A program made the position numbers and the translations under genes. 64,000 nt of DNA, from contig NC_079223.1 in the NCBI RefSeq assembly GCF_029633865.1, forward strand, positions 4,633,521 through 4,697,520, written 5' to 3'. Source of the DNA: Lampris incognitus. Taxonomy: Eukaryota; Chordata; Actinopteri; Lampriformes; Lampridae. Shown piece by piece: positions 36,640 through 49,340 of this stretch (within the stretch, counting starts at the first letter, position 1; each line of letters begins with the position of its first letter). The notes beneath the pieces are model-generated. The model did not search any database, was not told the origin of the DNA, and saw nothing but the letters and a program-made list of their open reading frames with translations.

Positions 36640-37530
36640 TGTATGATCTGTATGACTCTCATACGCTCATGGCCATACAACCCCATCGCCTCACCACAAA
36701 ATAAAGGACAAACATTACAGAAACACGCTAGCTCTTGGGTCACTAACAAGCCAATATTGATCTCCAGAAACCCCCTTTGAGTTCGCCATTAGCAAATCCA
36801 AATTTGAATTCAGTAATTTGTTTAGGGTGGTTATTTATTCAATGAATTTAGTTTCCCCTCGTCCAAAAAGAACATTTCAAAGCTGTCTTTCACAGAATAC
36901 TACTTTGTCAACCGGTTTGGGTTGGATCACTGTCAGACGAGGTGGCGACACCTCTACCGTCTCTTATCAAGGGGATGTCAATCAAAGCTGTGTGGTCAGT
37001 TAGAGACTTCAGAGTGTTGGCCCAGCATCAGCTGAGGGTATTACATTACTCATCCCAGACATCATGCAGCCATCATTCAAACAGGCATTGTGCATTTCCT
37101 TGTATTCGCTCATTATCTTGTTTCGGTGTATGCCTTGTGGGCAGTTGTGTTTTTAGCCTCGGCGAGGGATGTAAAAGGCAATTATAATATGATTTTATTA
37201 CCACGGCAGACTAGATTATTAACAGATTTTTTTCTACCCACTGAATGCTTTTCATGTTTTTCATGCTGCAAAAATGAACAGGTCAAATCGCCCTCAAATG
37301 ATTGCCAGCCTGAGCAAGTCGACCATAGAAAGAGCAGGTCCTTCATCACCATCAGCTTAATTTATTTATTTCTAGCTGCATTTGGACTTGGTTGGGCGTA
37401 GTGGTTCAGTGGTTTTAGTGATGTCATCGATGTGTCTTTAATCCTGATCTCTGTAAGTGAATACATGTGGTTGTGAATGCCAGGTGTGTGTGTGTGGTAT
37501 GCACAGCAATATTGTTATTCCTTTTTTTGT
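36640..37530. other. Unrecognised intronic sequence
   Basis: AT-rich single-copy-looking sequence without a recognisable exon. Confidence 0.45.
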
Positions 37531-37949
37531 TTTTTTCTCCCCTTTTTCTCCCCAATTGTACTTGGCCAATCACCCCACTCTTCCAAGCCGTCCTGGTCTC
37601 AGCTCCACCCCCTCTGCTGATCCGGGGAGGGCTGCAGACTACCACATGCCTCCTCCCATACATGTGGAGTCACCAGCCGCTTCTTTTCACCTGACAGTGA
37701 GGAGTTTCACCAGGGGGACGTAGCGCGTGGGAGGATCAGGCTATTCTCCCCCAGTTCCCCCTCCCCCCTGAACAGGCACCCCGACTGACCAGAGGAGGCG
37801 CTAGTGCAGTGACCAGGACACAAACCCAGACACGGCCAATTGTGTCTGTAGGGACGCCCGACCAAGCCGGAGGCAACACGGGGATTCAAACTGGCGAGCC
37901 CCGTGTTGGTAGGTAGTGAAATAGGCTGCTGCACTACCCGGATGCCCAA
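37531..37949 (-). mobile_element. tRNA-derived SINE (family A), full length
   Basis: Reverse-oriented and complete. The head is degraded at the B box (GGGGATTCAAACTGG). Confidence 0.85.
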
Positions 37950-38689
37950 TCCAATTTCTAAATACCTAATCAAATTGTGGTGCCAGCGTCAGGTATTGAT
38001 ATGTGTGTATGCAAACGGTGCTTAAGCGAAGGTTAAAACAGCTCGTGCTCACAGCAGTTCAGAGTGTTGGCAAGTCGTGCGAGTTGTGATCTCGTCGACG
38101 TTTCATTGTTTAAGCTTTTTATCACATGGCGAGAACGGGAACTGGAAAATGCATCAATTGTGTTTACTGACAGATATCAGCACAGCGGAGTTGATGGAGG
38201 ATGCAGAGTCTGGTGGATGTGACACGTCTGAACAGAGGCTGGGTTATAATGAGCTTCAGTGCTGTGCTGCGCCGCTTGGCTTCACAAGTTGCATTCTTTG
38301 ATCAGAATCATTTATTCGGTCAACTTTATTGGCCGAGTGTGCCTACGCACACGAGGAATTCGACTCCAGTTGACAGCCGCTTCTAGCACTGGCAGACATC
38401 ACTCACACACACACACACAACACAAGAAGAAAACAAAAAGAAAAAACAGGAGGAATAAATGGATCCACAACAGGACATTTGAGGCAAGCGTGTGTGCACA
38501 ACAGGTAGGTCACTACCATACAGAGTTTTGTTATGGTTGAGTAATCAACAACCTATGCCCATATAGTATACTATATTGCTTATATGCTATATTGCCCATA
38601 CACTATACCACAACTCCACAACCCATCATGCCCATATACAATGCTATATACTCCCACTATATTACACTGTTAGCTTACGTACCAAAAGT

Positions 38690-39114
38690 CTACTGCTACT
38701 ACTACCACTACTACTTTCAGCTGCTCCCGTTAGGGGGCGCCACAGCGGATCATCCATCTCCATCTCTTCCTGTCCTCTGCATCTTCCTCTGTCACACCAG
38801 CCACCTGCATGTCCTCCCTCACCACCTCCATAAACCTCCTCTTTGGCCTTCCTCTTCTCCTCTTCCCTGGCAGCTCCATATTCAGCATCCTTCTCCCAAT
38901 ATACCCAGCATCTCTCCTCCACACATGTCCAAACCATCTCAATCTTGTCTCTCTTGCTTTGTCTCCAAACCGTCCAACCTGAGCTGCCCCTCTAACATAC
39001 TCGTTCCTAATCCTGTCCTTCTTCATCACTCCCAATGAAAATCTTATCATCTTCATCTCTGCCACCTCCAGCTCCACCTCCTGTCTTTTCATAGCAATTC
39101 TTTCGTACCAATTT
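38690..39114 (-). mobile_element. RTE-type LINE 3' end with perfect 16-bp TSD
   Basis: It encodes the RTE C-terminus: KDRIRNEYVRGAAQVGRFGD, RLRWFGHVWRRDAGYIGRRM and GKRRRGRPKRRFMEVVREDM. The tail is (CTA)n. The flanks are identical: CTTACGTACCAAAAGT at 38674-38689 and 39115-39130, indicating a recent insertion. Confidence 0.92.
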
Positions 39115-39289
39115 CTTACGTACCAAAAGTATACACTATATATTCTCCTACCATTCACCACACAGCTCCATACTATATTATATATCCACGTTGCAACCAC
39201 AACAACAACAGCAGTAATTGTGACCAGTATACTGCAGCTGTATGTGTATTTATAATTGTACATTTGTATTGCACAAACATTTGTATTGC

Positions 39290-40790
39290 ACATCTGGTTT
39301 AAAAAGAGGTAGTGCACATCGTGGATATGTAGGTGAGACGTCTTGACCTGAGGGGCTATTTACAAAGGGTTATATTTACATAATAAGTGTCTATTCTTGC
39401 ACCATACTTTTAAATATTCATGAGAGAGATGCCTGTGGGAACAAACTGTTCTGAGATCTGGTGGTTTTGGTGCACATTGCTCTGTAGCGCTTGCCAGAGG
39501 GTAGCAGTTCAAACAGAGTGTCCTGGGTGTGGGGGGTCTGTGGTGATTCTGCCCACCCGTTTCTGGACTCGTGAGGTGTACGAGTCCTGCAGGGTGGGCA
39601 GGGGAGCGCCAATGATTTTTTTCTGCTGTCCTTACTGTTCGCTGCAGTCTGTTCCTATCCTGTTTTGTTGCTGCTCTGAACCAGACCATGATGGATGTGC
39701 ACAGGACAGATTCAATAGCTGTAGTGTAGAACTGGTTCAACAGCTTCTATGGGAGGCCAAATTTCCCCAATTCCTGCAGAAAGAACATCCTCTGCTGGGC
39801 CTTTTTGAGGATGGAGTTGATGTTGGTCTCCCACTTCAGGTCTTTGGAAATGGTCGTTCCCAGTAACTTGAAGTTCTCCAGGGTTGACACAGGGCTGCTG
39901 GATATTGTGAGATGGAGCAGTGCTGAGGGGTGTATCCTAAAGTCCACTGTCATCCCCACAGTCTTGAGCATGTTCAGCTCCATGTTGTTCTGACTGCACC
40001 AGAGTACCAGCCACTCAACCTCCCACCGATATGTAGACTCATCGCCATCCCGGATGAGTCCGATGACCACAGTGGCATCTGCAAACTTCAGGAGTTCAAC
40101 AGCTTGGTACTTGGAGGTGCAGTCATTGGTGTACAGGGAGTAGAGTAGTGGAGAGAGGACACATCCCTGTTGGGGTGGGCATCAGTGCTGACTGTTCGTA
40201 TACCAGAAGTAACTTCCCCCAGCCTCGCCTGCTATTTCCTGCCTATCAGGAAGCTGGTGATCCACTGACAGATGGTGGGGGATGCAGTGAGCTGGGAGGG
40301 TTTGGAGGAGAGGACTTCTGGAATGATGGTGTTGGACGCTGAGTTGAACTCCACAAACGGGGTCCTTGCATATGACGCTTGGCAGTCAAAGTGTTGCAGG
40401 ATGTGGTGCAGATGGTCCCATGTTGACTGCATTATCCACTGACCGGTTTGACCGGTAGGCAAACTGCAAGGGGTCCAGCAGGTGTCCTGTGACATTCTTC
40501 AGGTGGGCCAACACCAGTCGTTTGAAAGTCTTTCATGACCACAGACGTCAGAGCGACAGACCTGTAGTCTTTCAGTCCTGTGTTGGAGGGTTTCGTTGGG
40601 ACCGGGATGATGGTGGATCATTTGAAGCAGGAGAGGACTTCACACAGCTCCAGTGATCTGTTGAAGATCTGCGTGAAGACTGGAGCCAGTTGGTCAGCAC
40701 ATGCTTTAAGACAGGATGGGGGGACGCCGTCTGGACCCAGTGCTTTCCAAGTCTTCTGTCTCTGGGAAAGCCAGCTCACATCCTCTACAC
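39290..40790 (-). mobile_element. L2/CR1-group LINE, 3' half, decayed
   Basis: On the minus strand in broken frames: NTIIPEVLSSKPSQLTASPT, GLIRDGDESTYRWEVEWLVL, WCSQNNMELNMLKTVGMTVD, NFKLLGTTISKDLKWETNIN and SIMVWFRAATKQDRNRLQRT. These span the thumb and C-terminal part of the reverse transcriptase. A 3' untranslated region extends to about 39290. Confidence 0.8.
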
Positions 40791-40794
40791 GTAT

Positions 40795-41738
40795 ATTCTA
40801 TATTAACTATAAATGGTTTTGGGGCATTAACAGTTGTTACGGCAGCTCCATTCCAGCATGTTCATTCAGGCTAATCTCTGACTTTTGTAATTAACAAATC
40901 TAATCAAAGAATAGCCAGGGATCAAGTATTACACTATCAATTTCGATAGATTTTATTGATGAGCTTATGGCTAATATTTCAGTAAAATGTTGGCTAATGG
41001 CCTAGACTTCCTTCTCTTACTGGATGATGGGATCAAACGTGTATCTGTGATATTCCACCACATTAAGCGATCATACTAGAGTCAATTACATTTTTGCCCT
41101 TTTCCAATGGCGAGCAAAACCTCCATCTATCTCCAACAACTCAAGGCTCTGACTATAGCCTCATTATTTTTTTTTTACCAAAAATTACTTACCATAGGGC
41201 TCTCGGGTTTTTTTCTATGTAATTATCATCACATCAGCAAAGATGCTTTCATACTGAATACTTGATCTGACCTTTCTTACCTCACTTTTTTCCAATCTAG
41301 CTCATCTCTTGGTAAAAAGAAAAAAAATCATATCTGCCCGGGTCTCATTTCTTCACTTAGTACTTTCCTGTAGAATGAAAACATTACGGAAACAGCAGTA
41401 TTCATTTCATCTGTTGCCTGAGTGCTTTGGCTTTAACTTGCACTCATTATTTCTGCATGAAATCTTGGTGACCCAGAAATGTTATCTTGTGCTATCACTG
41501 CACTCTACACAACATGCGATGTAATGTAAGTCTGGGTCTATTTAGTTAAAACATAATTGAAAAACAAAGCTTTGTGATGGGTGGCTTGGCGGTTGGCACT
41601 GTTGTCCTACAGCAAGAAGGACATCTGTCCAAAGGGTCCGGCCTTTTGACTCTATTTTCCCTTGTTTCATTGGGTTTCCACCAGATAAAGTCGTGTCCTC
41701 CTGCAGTCCAAAGGCTTGTATGTTGGGTGAACCGGAGA
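40795..41738. other. Unrecognised intronic sequence
   Basis: AT-rich. No exon or nameable element. Confidence 0.45.
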
Positions 41739-41739
41739 A

Positions 41740-42108
41740 CCCCCCCCTTTATCTCCCCAATTGTATCCGGCCAATTACCCCACTTTTCCGAGCCGTCCCG
41801 GTCGCTGCTCCACCCCCTCTGCCAATCCGGGGAGGGCTGCAGACTACCACGTCTCCTCCGATGTGGCGTCGCCAGTCGGTACTTTTCACCTGACAGTGAG
41901 GAGTTTCACCAGGGGGACGTAGTGCATGGGAGGATCACACTATTCCCCCCAGTCCCCCCTCCCCCCGAACAGCTGCCCCGACTGACCAGAGGAGGCGCTA
42001 GTGCAGCGACCAGGACACGTACCCACATCCAACTTCCCACCTGCAGACACGGCCAGTTGTGTCTGTAGGGACACCTGACCAAGTCGAACGTAACACGGGG
42101 ATTCAAGC
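41740..42108 (-). mobile_element. tRNA-derived SINE (family A), lacking head
   Basis: Reverse-oriented. It stops inside the tRNA-like region at ACACGGGGATTCAAGCCT. Confidence 0.85.
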
Positions 42109-42109
42109 C

Positions 42110-43435
42110 TGTTCTATGCTTCATTAGCATGTTTGTGCTTAAGTCCTCACTTTAGCTGTTTGAAAATGCGACAAACTCAGCATGACTTGTGAATCCTTCT
42201 TTGGTTTTAACATATTTCCAATTTAAGGAAAGCCTAACCAATTATTCATATGATGGCAAGAATGGCTGTGATGGGATGCTTTCCTGGCAAGGACGCTTTC
42301 CTCTGTCTGCCCTATTCTATTCTATTCTATTCTATTCTATTCTATTGAGTTTTATAGTAAAGTACAGTAGCCAAGGGAAACAGTTTAAGATAACCCTTGT
42401 GCTATTTTGGCAGTCAGGCCTAAAGTCAAGAGCCACATTATTCCCATGGTGCCTATACACAAAACCCCAGTATATGGTTGGTGTCACCATTTCTGTTTGT
42501 GTAATGCAGGTGAGCAGAAAGTGAGTCAGAATCATCTTTACCTGCTGGTAACATCATGCCTGACCAGCACACTGTTTTCACACACGATATATATATATAC
42601 AAACAACACTAAAATGCTGTCTCTCCCACAGACTTGACACAAAAAGCAACTGTAGGGAAAATGTAGAACGACGCATGAACACGATGACATGAGCAAAAGG
42701 GCCCAATACTTTGAAGCTAATTTTATCACTTCAAATGTGTGATGTACACGAAGAGGCCTTTTTAACTGGTACAGTCTGCTTCACATCAGGCGGCAGCTTT
42801 ACACAGGCGTTGCCCATCTGATACGCTGGCAAAAGCAGTAAGTCCTTTCCTGTCAGGCAAAAGGGGCTCGACGTGACCCGCTTAAATGCGCCCTAGCCTT
42901 GCAAGTGTACATTGTGTGTTAATAACGCTGACACTACGTTGTGATAACATCTGGCCTCCCTCTTATGATCACATCCAATAACAGCCTCAGAGGATGATCC
43001 AGGAGAAAGAACAGTTAACAAAGATGGTGACGCAACGGCGGTGCAAGTCTTTATTTAGCTAGCTTCACTATTGCTTATGTGGTACCAAGGGTCCTTCTAG
43101 TCTTTAGTTTCAGCCACCTCTTACAATCATCTTATTGTGCTCAGTGCAAAATAAAGATACAACTGACAGTGTCCTGTGGACTATTAGCCCCATATGAGAC
43201 CCTATTTGTAACCTTTGGTTACGCTGAGATGGGGCCGCAGAAGCTTAATATGAAGAATAAATTTTAAAAGCTTCTTTTTTTTGGCCTGTTTTCAATCAGC
43301 TCTAGCATTTTTAAAGGTATCGCCGTGATCCCCGAGGTTTCAGCGTTCATCTGCTAGGGTAAAATGTTAAACCTTGGTGAAATAAATGCTTAAATTCATT
43401 CAATTATACTCATTCCTCGGGGATGAATGAAGGAT
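42110..43435. other. Unrecognised intronic sequence with (TATTC)n
   Basis: Contains a (TATTC)n run at 42312-42346. Otherwise nothing I can name. Confidence 0.45.
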
Positions 43436-43439
43436 TGGT

Positions 43440-43570
43440 TCTGGTTCTGGTTCAATTGCTTTTATTTATTTATTCGTATTTTGTGTATTGAGTGTAAGGC
43501 ACTTTGTAACTGTATGTTTTTAATTGAAAGTGCTATATAGATAAAATTTTGCTTGCTTGCTTGCTTGAAT
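43440..43570 (+). mobile_element. LINE 3' end (L2-like) with (GCTT)n
   Basis: AAGGCACTTTGTAACTG then GAAAGTGCTATATAGATAAA is the standard 3' end of many fish L2-like LINEs and their SINE partners. A (GCTT)n follows at 43546-43566. Confidence 0.55.
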
Positions 43571-43917
43571 CCAATGTTTTGATGTAATGTACTTTTGATT
43601 GTGAGTTCCATGAAGGCTCCATCTGCTGCACTTCTTCGCTGTACATTACGGTAACATAGTAAGCGCAGAAGAAGCAGCAGAGTCATCTGTGAACTTTGCT
43701 TAGCATTACCGTAATGTACAGCAAATAAGTGCAGCTGACAGTCAACTTCGAACTCAAAATCAACAGTACAGGCTGTCAAAAATATTGACAAAAATAGAAT
43801 TATTTCAGCCCCGCTAAACATTTTACCCCACCAGCTGAAACACAGAGAGCTTTGGGCTCACAATGGTTCCTATGAGAATGTGATTGCTGATTGAAAAAGG
43901 GTAAAAAATAGTTTTTG

Positions 43918-44350
43918 GGGGCGTCCATGTGGCGTGGCGGTCTGTTCCGTTGCCTACCAACATGGGGATCACTGGTTCGAATCCCCGCGTTACCTCCGGC
44001 TTGGTCGGGCGTCCCTAGAGACACAATTGGCTGCGTCTGTGGGATGGAAGCCGGATGTGAGTATGTGTCCTGGTCGCTGCACTAGCGCCTCCTCTGGTTG
44101 GTCGGGGCGCCTGTTCAGGGGGGAGGGGAAACTGGGGGGAATAGCGTGATCCTCCCATGCGCTCCATCCCCCTGGTGAAACTCCTCACTGTCAGGTGAAA
44201 AGAAGCAGCTGGTGACGCCACATGTATCAGAGGAGGCATGTGGTAGTCTGCAGCCCTCCCCGGATCAGCAGAGGGGGTGGAGCAGCAACCGGGACAGCTC
44301 GGAAAAGTGGGGTAATTGGCCGGATACGATTGGGGAGAAAAGGGGGGGGC
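43918..44350 (+). mobile_element. tRNA-derived SINE (family A), full length
   Basis: Complete copy with B box TGGTTCGAATCC near 43973. Its flanks TTTTTGG and TTTCTGG may be a degraded target duplication. Confidence 0.85.
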
Positions 44351-44779
44351 GGTTTCTGGATTTATTCCTCACAGCTGCCTAAGGCAAGCTTATGTGACTC
44401 CATGTCAGAGTAACACAGGGTTACGAATGGGCGAATGGGTAAATGGATGGGGTCACATACGGGCTAGTGGACTATTAGACTTTCAGATAATTTTGTATGA
44501 AACATGGTGACCAAATGTTTGCTAACTGATCGTCTTGACAGTGGCCTCAGAATATCCATGAATGGACCATTATGGACAACTTCTTGCAGTTTCGGTTAGT
44601 GGATCTATGTTGTCAGTAAGGACCTGGTCCTGAGTGTGAACCTTTAGTGTATGCCTCTTACAATTGATCTGTCAAGGTTCACCCAATGAAACTTGAAATG
44701 TAAAAAAATGGTGTGGTTACCATGTTTGACTTTTTTTTAAAACATTTTTTAGCATCATTGTCTTCAATGCGTTATTGTT

Positions 44780-45185
44780 GAGACCTGGACATTGAGCTTG
44801 ATAAAGAGGTCTGGGAGAATATAGTCCAGAACGTGGGCTGGTCAGTGAGGGAGAGTAAGAGCAAATTTATACATTATAAAATACTTTATAGGTATTACTG
44901 GACTCCAGTCAGACTTAAAAAGCTTGGTCTAATTCAAAGCAGTGATACTGGAAATGTGAACGTTCTGTGGGTACTTTTGTACACCTCATGTGGGACTGTC
45001 TGCTGGTTTCCCCATTTTGGACACGAGTGGTTGGGGCAAGTGAGGAACGGGTTGGACCAGCCTTTGCCAAGCTCACCACGTCTATGCCTTCTTGGAGACA
45101 AACCTGTTCTACCAGCTGGACTCACAAAGGCACAGTCTGGGTTAGCCCTCGCAGGCTTCCTTAATGCAGCCAGGGTTATCAGGGA
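44780..45185 (+). mobile_element. L1-like LINE ORF2 C-terminus, first part
   Basis: KFIHYKILYRYYWTPVRLKK matches the region after the reverse transcriptase in L1/Tx1-type ORF2, and a second frame gives GTFVHLMWDCLLVSPFWTRV. One frameshift near 44960 separates them. It continues after an insertion at 45550. Confidence 0.7.
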
Positions 45186-45189
45186 TCAG

Positions 45190-45545
45190 CAACACTTGAG
45201 TTGTCATTTCACTTCATGCACTTGCATACACGAAATGCCGTTTCCGCCAACCCGCAACAGTACAACGCAAATACAGAAGCACATCCAAAAACTACAAGAA
45301 CACACATACCCAAACAAACACATACGCATATCCAAACTAAACAAAAAAAATCACTGTCCAAGGGAACGAACGCCAGCCAGGATGAGTGTTGGAACCGCCA
45401 GTCTGCACAGGCTAGCGGTTAGCTTAGCCTGCCCCGCTCTCCCAGCCATCAAACCAAGACAAAACTTATTACACTGCATGGACGGTGCTGGCTGAGGCCA
45501 CCGCAAATGTGAATTCACGCCGCCATCTTCCCAAACCGGAAGCGG
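45190..45545 (-). repeat. Unclassified retroposon-like repeat inserted in the L1-like LINE
   Basis: Read on the minus strand, it starts CTTCCGGTTTGGGAAGATGG, passes GGCAGGCTAAGCTAACCGCT and ends GAAATGACAACT. The core is shared with 34430-34850. Confidence 0.6.
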
Positions 45546-45549
45546 ATAT

Positions 45550-45925
45550 TAAGGAATCATTAAGGAACTGGAGAAATACAAGCACACTGTGCTATAAGGA
45601 CTGGATCGGAGTCAAGATGCTACAGCCTCATACGGGTTGGTGAAAGCTAAAGTGAGGGATTCTGTGTCTAAACTCACTGAAACGTGGGGCAGCTCTCTCA
45701 GATTGAGTAGCGGTATGGGTCATTAGGTGGCAATATGTAAGAGAGAGCCTTGATGTGTAGCATATGGGGTGTTGTGTATTGTCTGTGTGTGTGTGTGGGG
45801 GGGGTGTTGTGGCCTATCATGCTGTGCTGTTTAAGCTTGCTTCTGTTTTTTTATTTTTTGTTTTGTTTGTACTGTTATATTGGTGTTTTTGGAAAAAAAA
45901 ATATTAATGACAAAAAAAAAGCATG
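45550..45925 (+). mobile_element. L1-like LINE 3' end, second part
   Basis: LRNWRNTSTLCYKDWIGVKM resumes the C-terminal reading, followed by a 3' untranslated region with a (GT)n run and an A-rich end at 45890-45925. Confidence 0.6.
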
Positions 45926-45929
45926 ATTA

Positions 45930-47450
45930 TGTTGTCCTCTGCGAGGACTTTGTGTGCCTAATATATCAACACTGGTTTGTATTAATCTTGCAGGGTTGAT
46001 CACATTGCCTCTTTCTGGAGGATGATTTACGGCACGTTAGAAAAATAAAACGGGACCTGGGTGACCCACCAGCTATACACCTGCCCCGAAAAGAGACAAA
46101 TGCCCGAAAATAACAAACCCAGCGCATAAGCAGTTCCCTCCATAAACAGATAGCGAGTGGTTAGCTGTGATCATGGCAAGCAGCTAAACATTGTACTGCT
46201 ATTCATCACAGTGAAGGATGTGAAGCATGCAAGATTATAGGCCTCTCTGTGTAAGGATAAATAGCTGGGAATATATATATATATATATACATATACTTAT
46301 ATATATATATACATTCTCTGAGTGCTGTTTTTCATGCCACCCATTGATATTCATGATTTACACATCATATTTTGAGTCATCCATCTATGTTGTGTGTCCC
46401 CTCTGTGCTGACCTCCATGCCGAGAATATTGCTGGTTTAGTGGAATTTTGCATTACTTGCTGCCCGCTGCGTAGCACCATTCCTGCAGGGACTGCGCTGA
46501 CACGTTATCATTATGATGCTTCACTGTTGTATTTAATGCCCACGTCTCTCTGGGCTGGCCTTGCAGTTAAGACTTCGCCCTGATTTCTATTTTCTCGTTG
46601 TGTTGCATCTAATGATGAAGTGTGGTCCGTGCAAATTTACCTGAAACCGGAGTTGTTTGCCATGAATTTATTCTCGTCTAATCGGCAACATTGCCTTGCC
46701 TAAAACAAGCAAATAAATGAAGAAACACAATACTGATAGACAGAGACTGCATGCGTGTTGTGGTATTATGCCTGACGGCCAGATGAAAAATCACGATGTC
46801 ATTAAAATCATGATAAAGGCTCTTAAATGTGATACCGTATGAGAACGATATTCTAAAATGGGGGTCTATGTTGGTTTCCTGAGCCTGTGCTGGGTAGCCC
46901 GGGCCTTCGCCAGGGGTTCACAGGTGACAGACGATGCCATCTGTGTCACAGTCGAGCCAGAAGTTTAATTATCAGGTGTTTCATCAACACGGCCGGGTGA
47001 GGAAGCTCCAGCGGCAAAAACGCACATCAGCCCCATGTTCAATCACACACTACTCCCGGCACCGACAGACAATCTGGACACGTTTGAAAACCACCCAGAT
47101 CTACGGGCAGGCAAGATCGGGGCATTTCTTTTCGGCTGCATGTCCCCCGTTTCTGCAGTAAATGAGGTCTCAGGTGGCTTTCAAGCTAAATCTCACTTTT
47201 GAAATCAGTGATGTGACTGAGCTGCTGTGTTGGCTTTGCCTTGCGGTTATTTGCTGTGAAGCCCCGGCAGCCTCCCGGTATGACCGAGACTCGGCCTTCT
47301 TATTAGAGACAGAGCCGCAGGATCAAGTGCTGGGTACATATAGTCGTACAGCAAAGTCCACATGGATCTTCATCTACCACGGCAGCAATTATCTCCTGTG
47401 ACTCTGATGACAGCCATTAGCTCAGTGACAAGGATTCAGTACTGTGTGTA
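45930..47450. other. Intronic sequence, partly conserved-looking
   Basis: A (TA)n is present at 46270-46312. The segment 46420-46700 is balanced in composition, with homeodomain-like and octamer-like words (ATGCTTCAC, GTGCAAATTTACC) and no repeats. It may be regulatory, but no exon is seen. Confidence 0.35.
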
Positions 47451-47451
47451 G

Positions 47452-48639
47452 CAGTGGCGGCTGGCCAGTACAGGGCGCTGGGGCACCGCCCCCTTCAAAT
47501 ATCATGTTCACACCCACCACCATGCCTCGTCTCAACTGTCAATCATCCACCGTCTACGAACGCTGATAAAATCTATAGGCTACATTCATTCAATCATTCA
47601 TTCATCATCAGCCGCTCCTCCGGGGTCGGGTCACGGTGGCAGCAAGCTAAGTAGGGCACTCCAGACCTCCCTCTCCCCAGCAACACCCTCCAGCTCCTCC
47701 TGGGGGATCCCAAGGTGTTCCCAGGCCAGATTGGACATGTAGTCCCTCCAGCGAGTTCTGGGTCTACCCCGGGGTCTCCTCCCAGTTGGAGGTGCCTGGT
47801 AAACCTCCAAAGGAAGGCGCCCAGGAGGCGTCCTGATCAGATGCCCGAACCACCTCAGCTGGCTCCTTTCGAGGCAAAGGGGCAGCAGCTCTACTCCGAG
47901 CTCCCTCCGGATGTCCGAGCTCCTCCCCCTATCTCTAAGGCTGAGCCCAGACACCCTACGGAGGAAACTCATTTCAGCTCCTTGTATCCGCCATCTCACC
48001 CTTTCAGTCACTACCCAAAGCTCACGACCATAGGTGAGGGTTGGAACCAAGACTGGCTGGTAAACTGAGAGCTTTGCTTTCCGGCTCAGCTCCCTCTTCA
48101 CCACAACGGTCCGGTACAACATCCACATTACTGCTGATGCTGCACCAATCCACCTGTCAATCTCCCGCTCCATCCTACCCACACTTGTTAACAAGACCCC
48201 GAGATACTTGAACCCCTTCAGTTGAGGCAACAACTCATCCCCAACCCGGAGGAAGCAATCCACCATTTTCTGGTAGAGAACCATGGCCTCAGACTTGGAG
48301 GTGCTGACTCTCATCCCGACCATTTCACACTCGGCTGCAAACTGCCCCAGTGTGCTGGAGGTCACGTTCTGATGAAGCCAACAAAACCACATCATCTGTG
48401 AAGAGCAGAGATGCTGTTCTGAGGTTCCCAAAGCAGACACACCCCTCACCTTGGCTGCGTCTTGAGATCCTGTCCATGAATATCACAAACAGAACCGGAG
48501 ACAAGGGACAACCTTGGCGGAGGCCACCTTGTCCTTCTTGATAACTCTGACTGTGTGGACATTAAAGCAGCTGTCAGGTGTGCTGTGCCAAGCTAAATTT
48601 TGCCCCCCCCCTCAAAATGTTTAGCACCAGCCGCCACTG
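47452..48639. mobile_element. hAT-type element with 8-bp TSD, carrying a LINE
   Basis: Terminal inverted repeats CAGTGGCGGCTGG (47452-47464) and CCAGCCGCCACTG (48627-48639) are exact. The flanking octamers GTGTGTAG and GTGTATAG differ by one base, and an 8-bp duplication is the hAT signature. No transposase is present; most of the inside is a Rex3/RTE fragment. Confidence 0.8.
47600..48530 (-). mobile_element. Rex3/RTE-like LINE nested in the hAT element
   Basis: The minus-strand frame stays open for 272 codons and includes KMVDCFLRVGDELLPQLKGF, KYLGVLLTSVGRMEREIDRW and the shared C-terminal block. The tail is an (ATTC/CATC)n run at 47584-47610. It is the longest of the four Rex3-like copies here. 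Confidence 0.85.
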
Positions 48640-49320
48640 GTGTATAGTGATCAAAATATTCAGACACACACAGCTGAATATATTCACTTCAACACACAAG
48701 TTGTGTTGCTGCCACGTCTCCTGATGCCAGCGTTAACGCGATACAGCCCCGACGATAGACGACCCCCGGGACAGACGACCGTCTCAAATGTAAATGTAAA
48801 TCACGCTGCTGAATCTGAGCTACTTTGCTGAACCCTCCAAACTGAACTGTGAGAAAATGAACTTTACTTCTCTGTTAAAATGGGACACCCCCCTTTTTCC
48901 TGCCCGGTACAACAGACAAATCACGAGGTGACATCCCGGAGGATGTTGCATGAAACCCTCCCGGTGTTACGTGTATACATATACATACATTACAGACACG
49001 AAGCCTGGTGCCGGACTGGCGGGTACTGACCCGTGGTCTTCAGCGGATCATCAGTTTATACACACACGCACACATGCTGGCAGGCACGCACACACACACA
49101 CACACACACAGCACCTTACATACACCACACACTGTTTTATTATTATCGCTGCTTTTTTGTTCTGTTTTGTTGTTGTTGTTGTTTTATTACTATTGTTGCT
49201 GCAGTGTTGAGGAGCCGAAACACAAGAATGTTCCTCTCCTCTCCTTGTATAATGACACAGAACAAATGAAGGATCTTGAAATGAGAGTTGCTGAGGCAGT
49301 ACTTGGGTTTGTCTGAACCA
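48640..49320. other. Unrecognised intronic sequence with CA runs
   Basis: Contains (CA)n at 49087-49110 and a (GTT)n/T-rich stretch at 49143-49200. No exon. Confidence 0.45.
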
Positions 49321-49340
49321 CCACGTTGTGACGTCACTCC

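Noticed and set aside
770..44000. tRNA genes suggested by B boxes GGTTCGAATCC
   Set aside because: The heads do not fold into a full cloverleaf with a proper acceptor and are followed by the same 350-bp SINE body each time.
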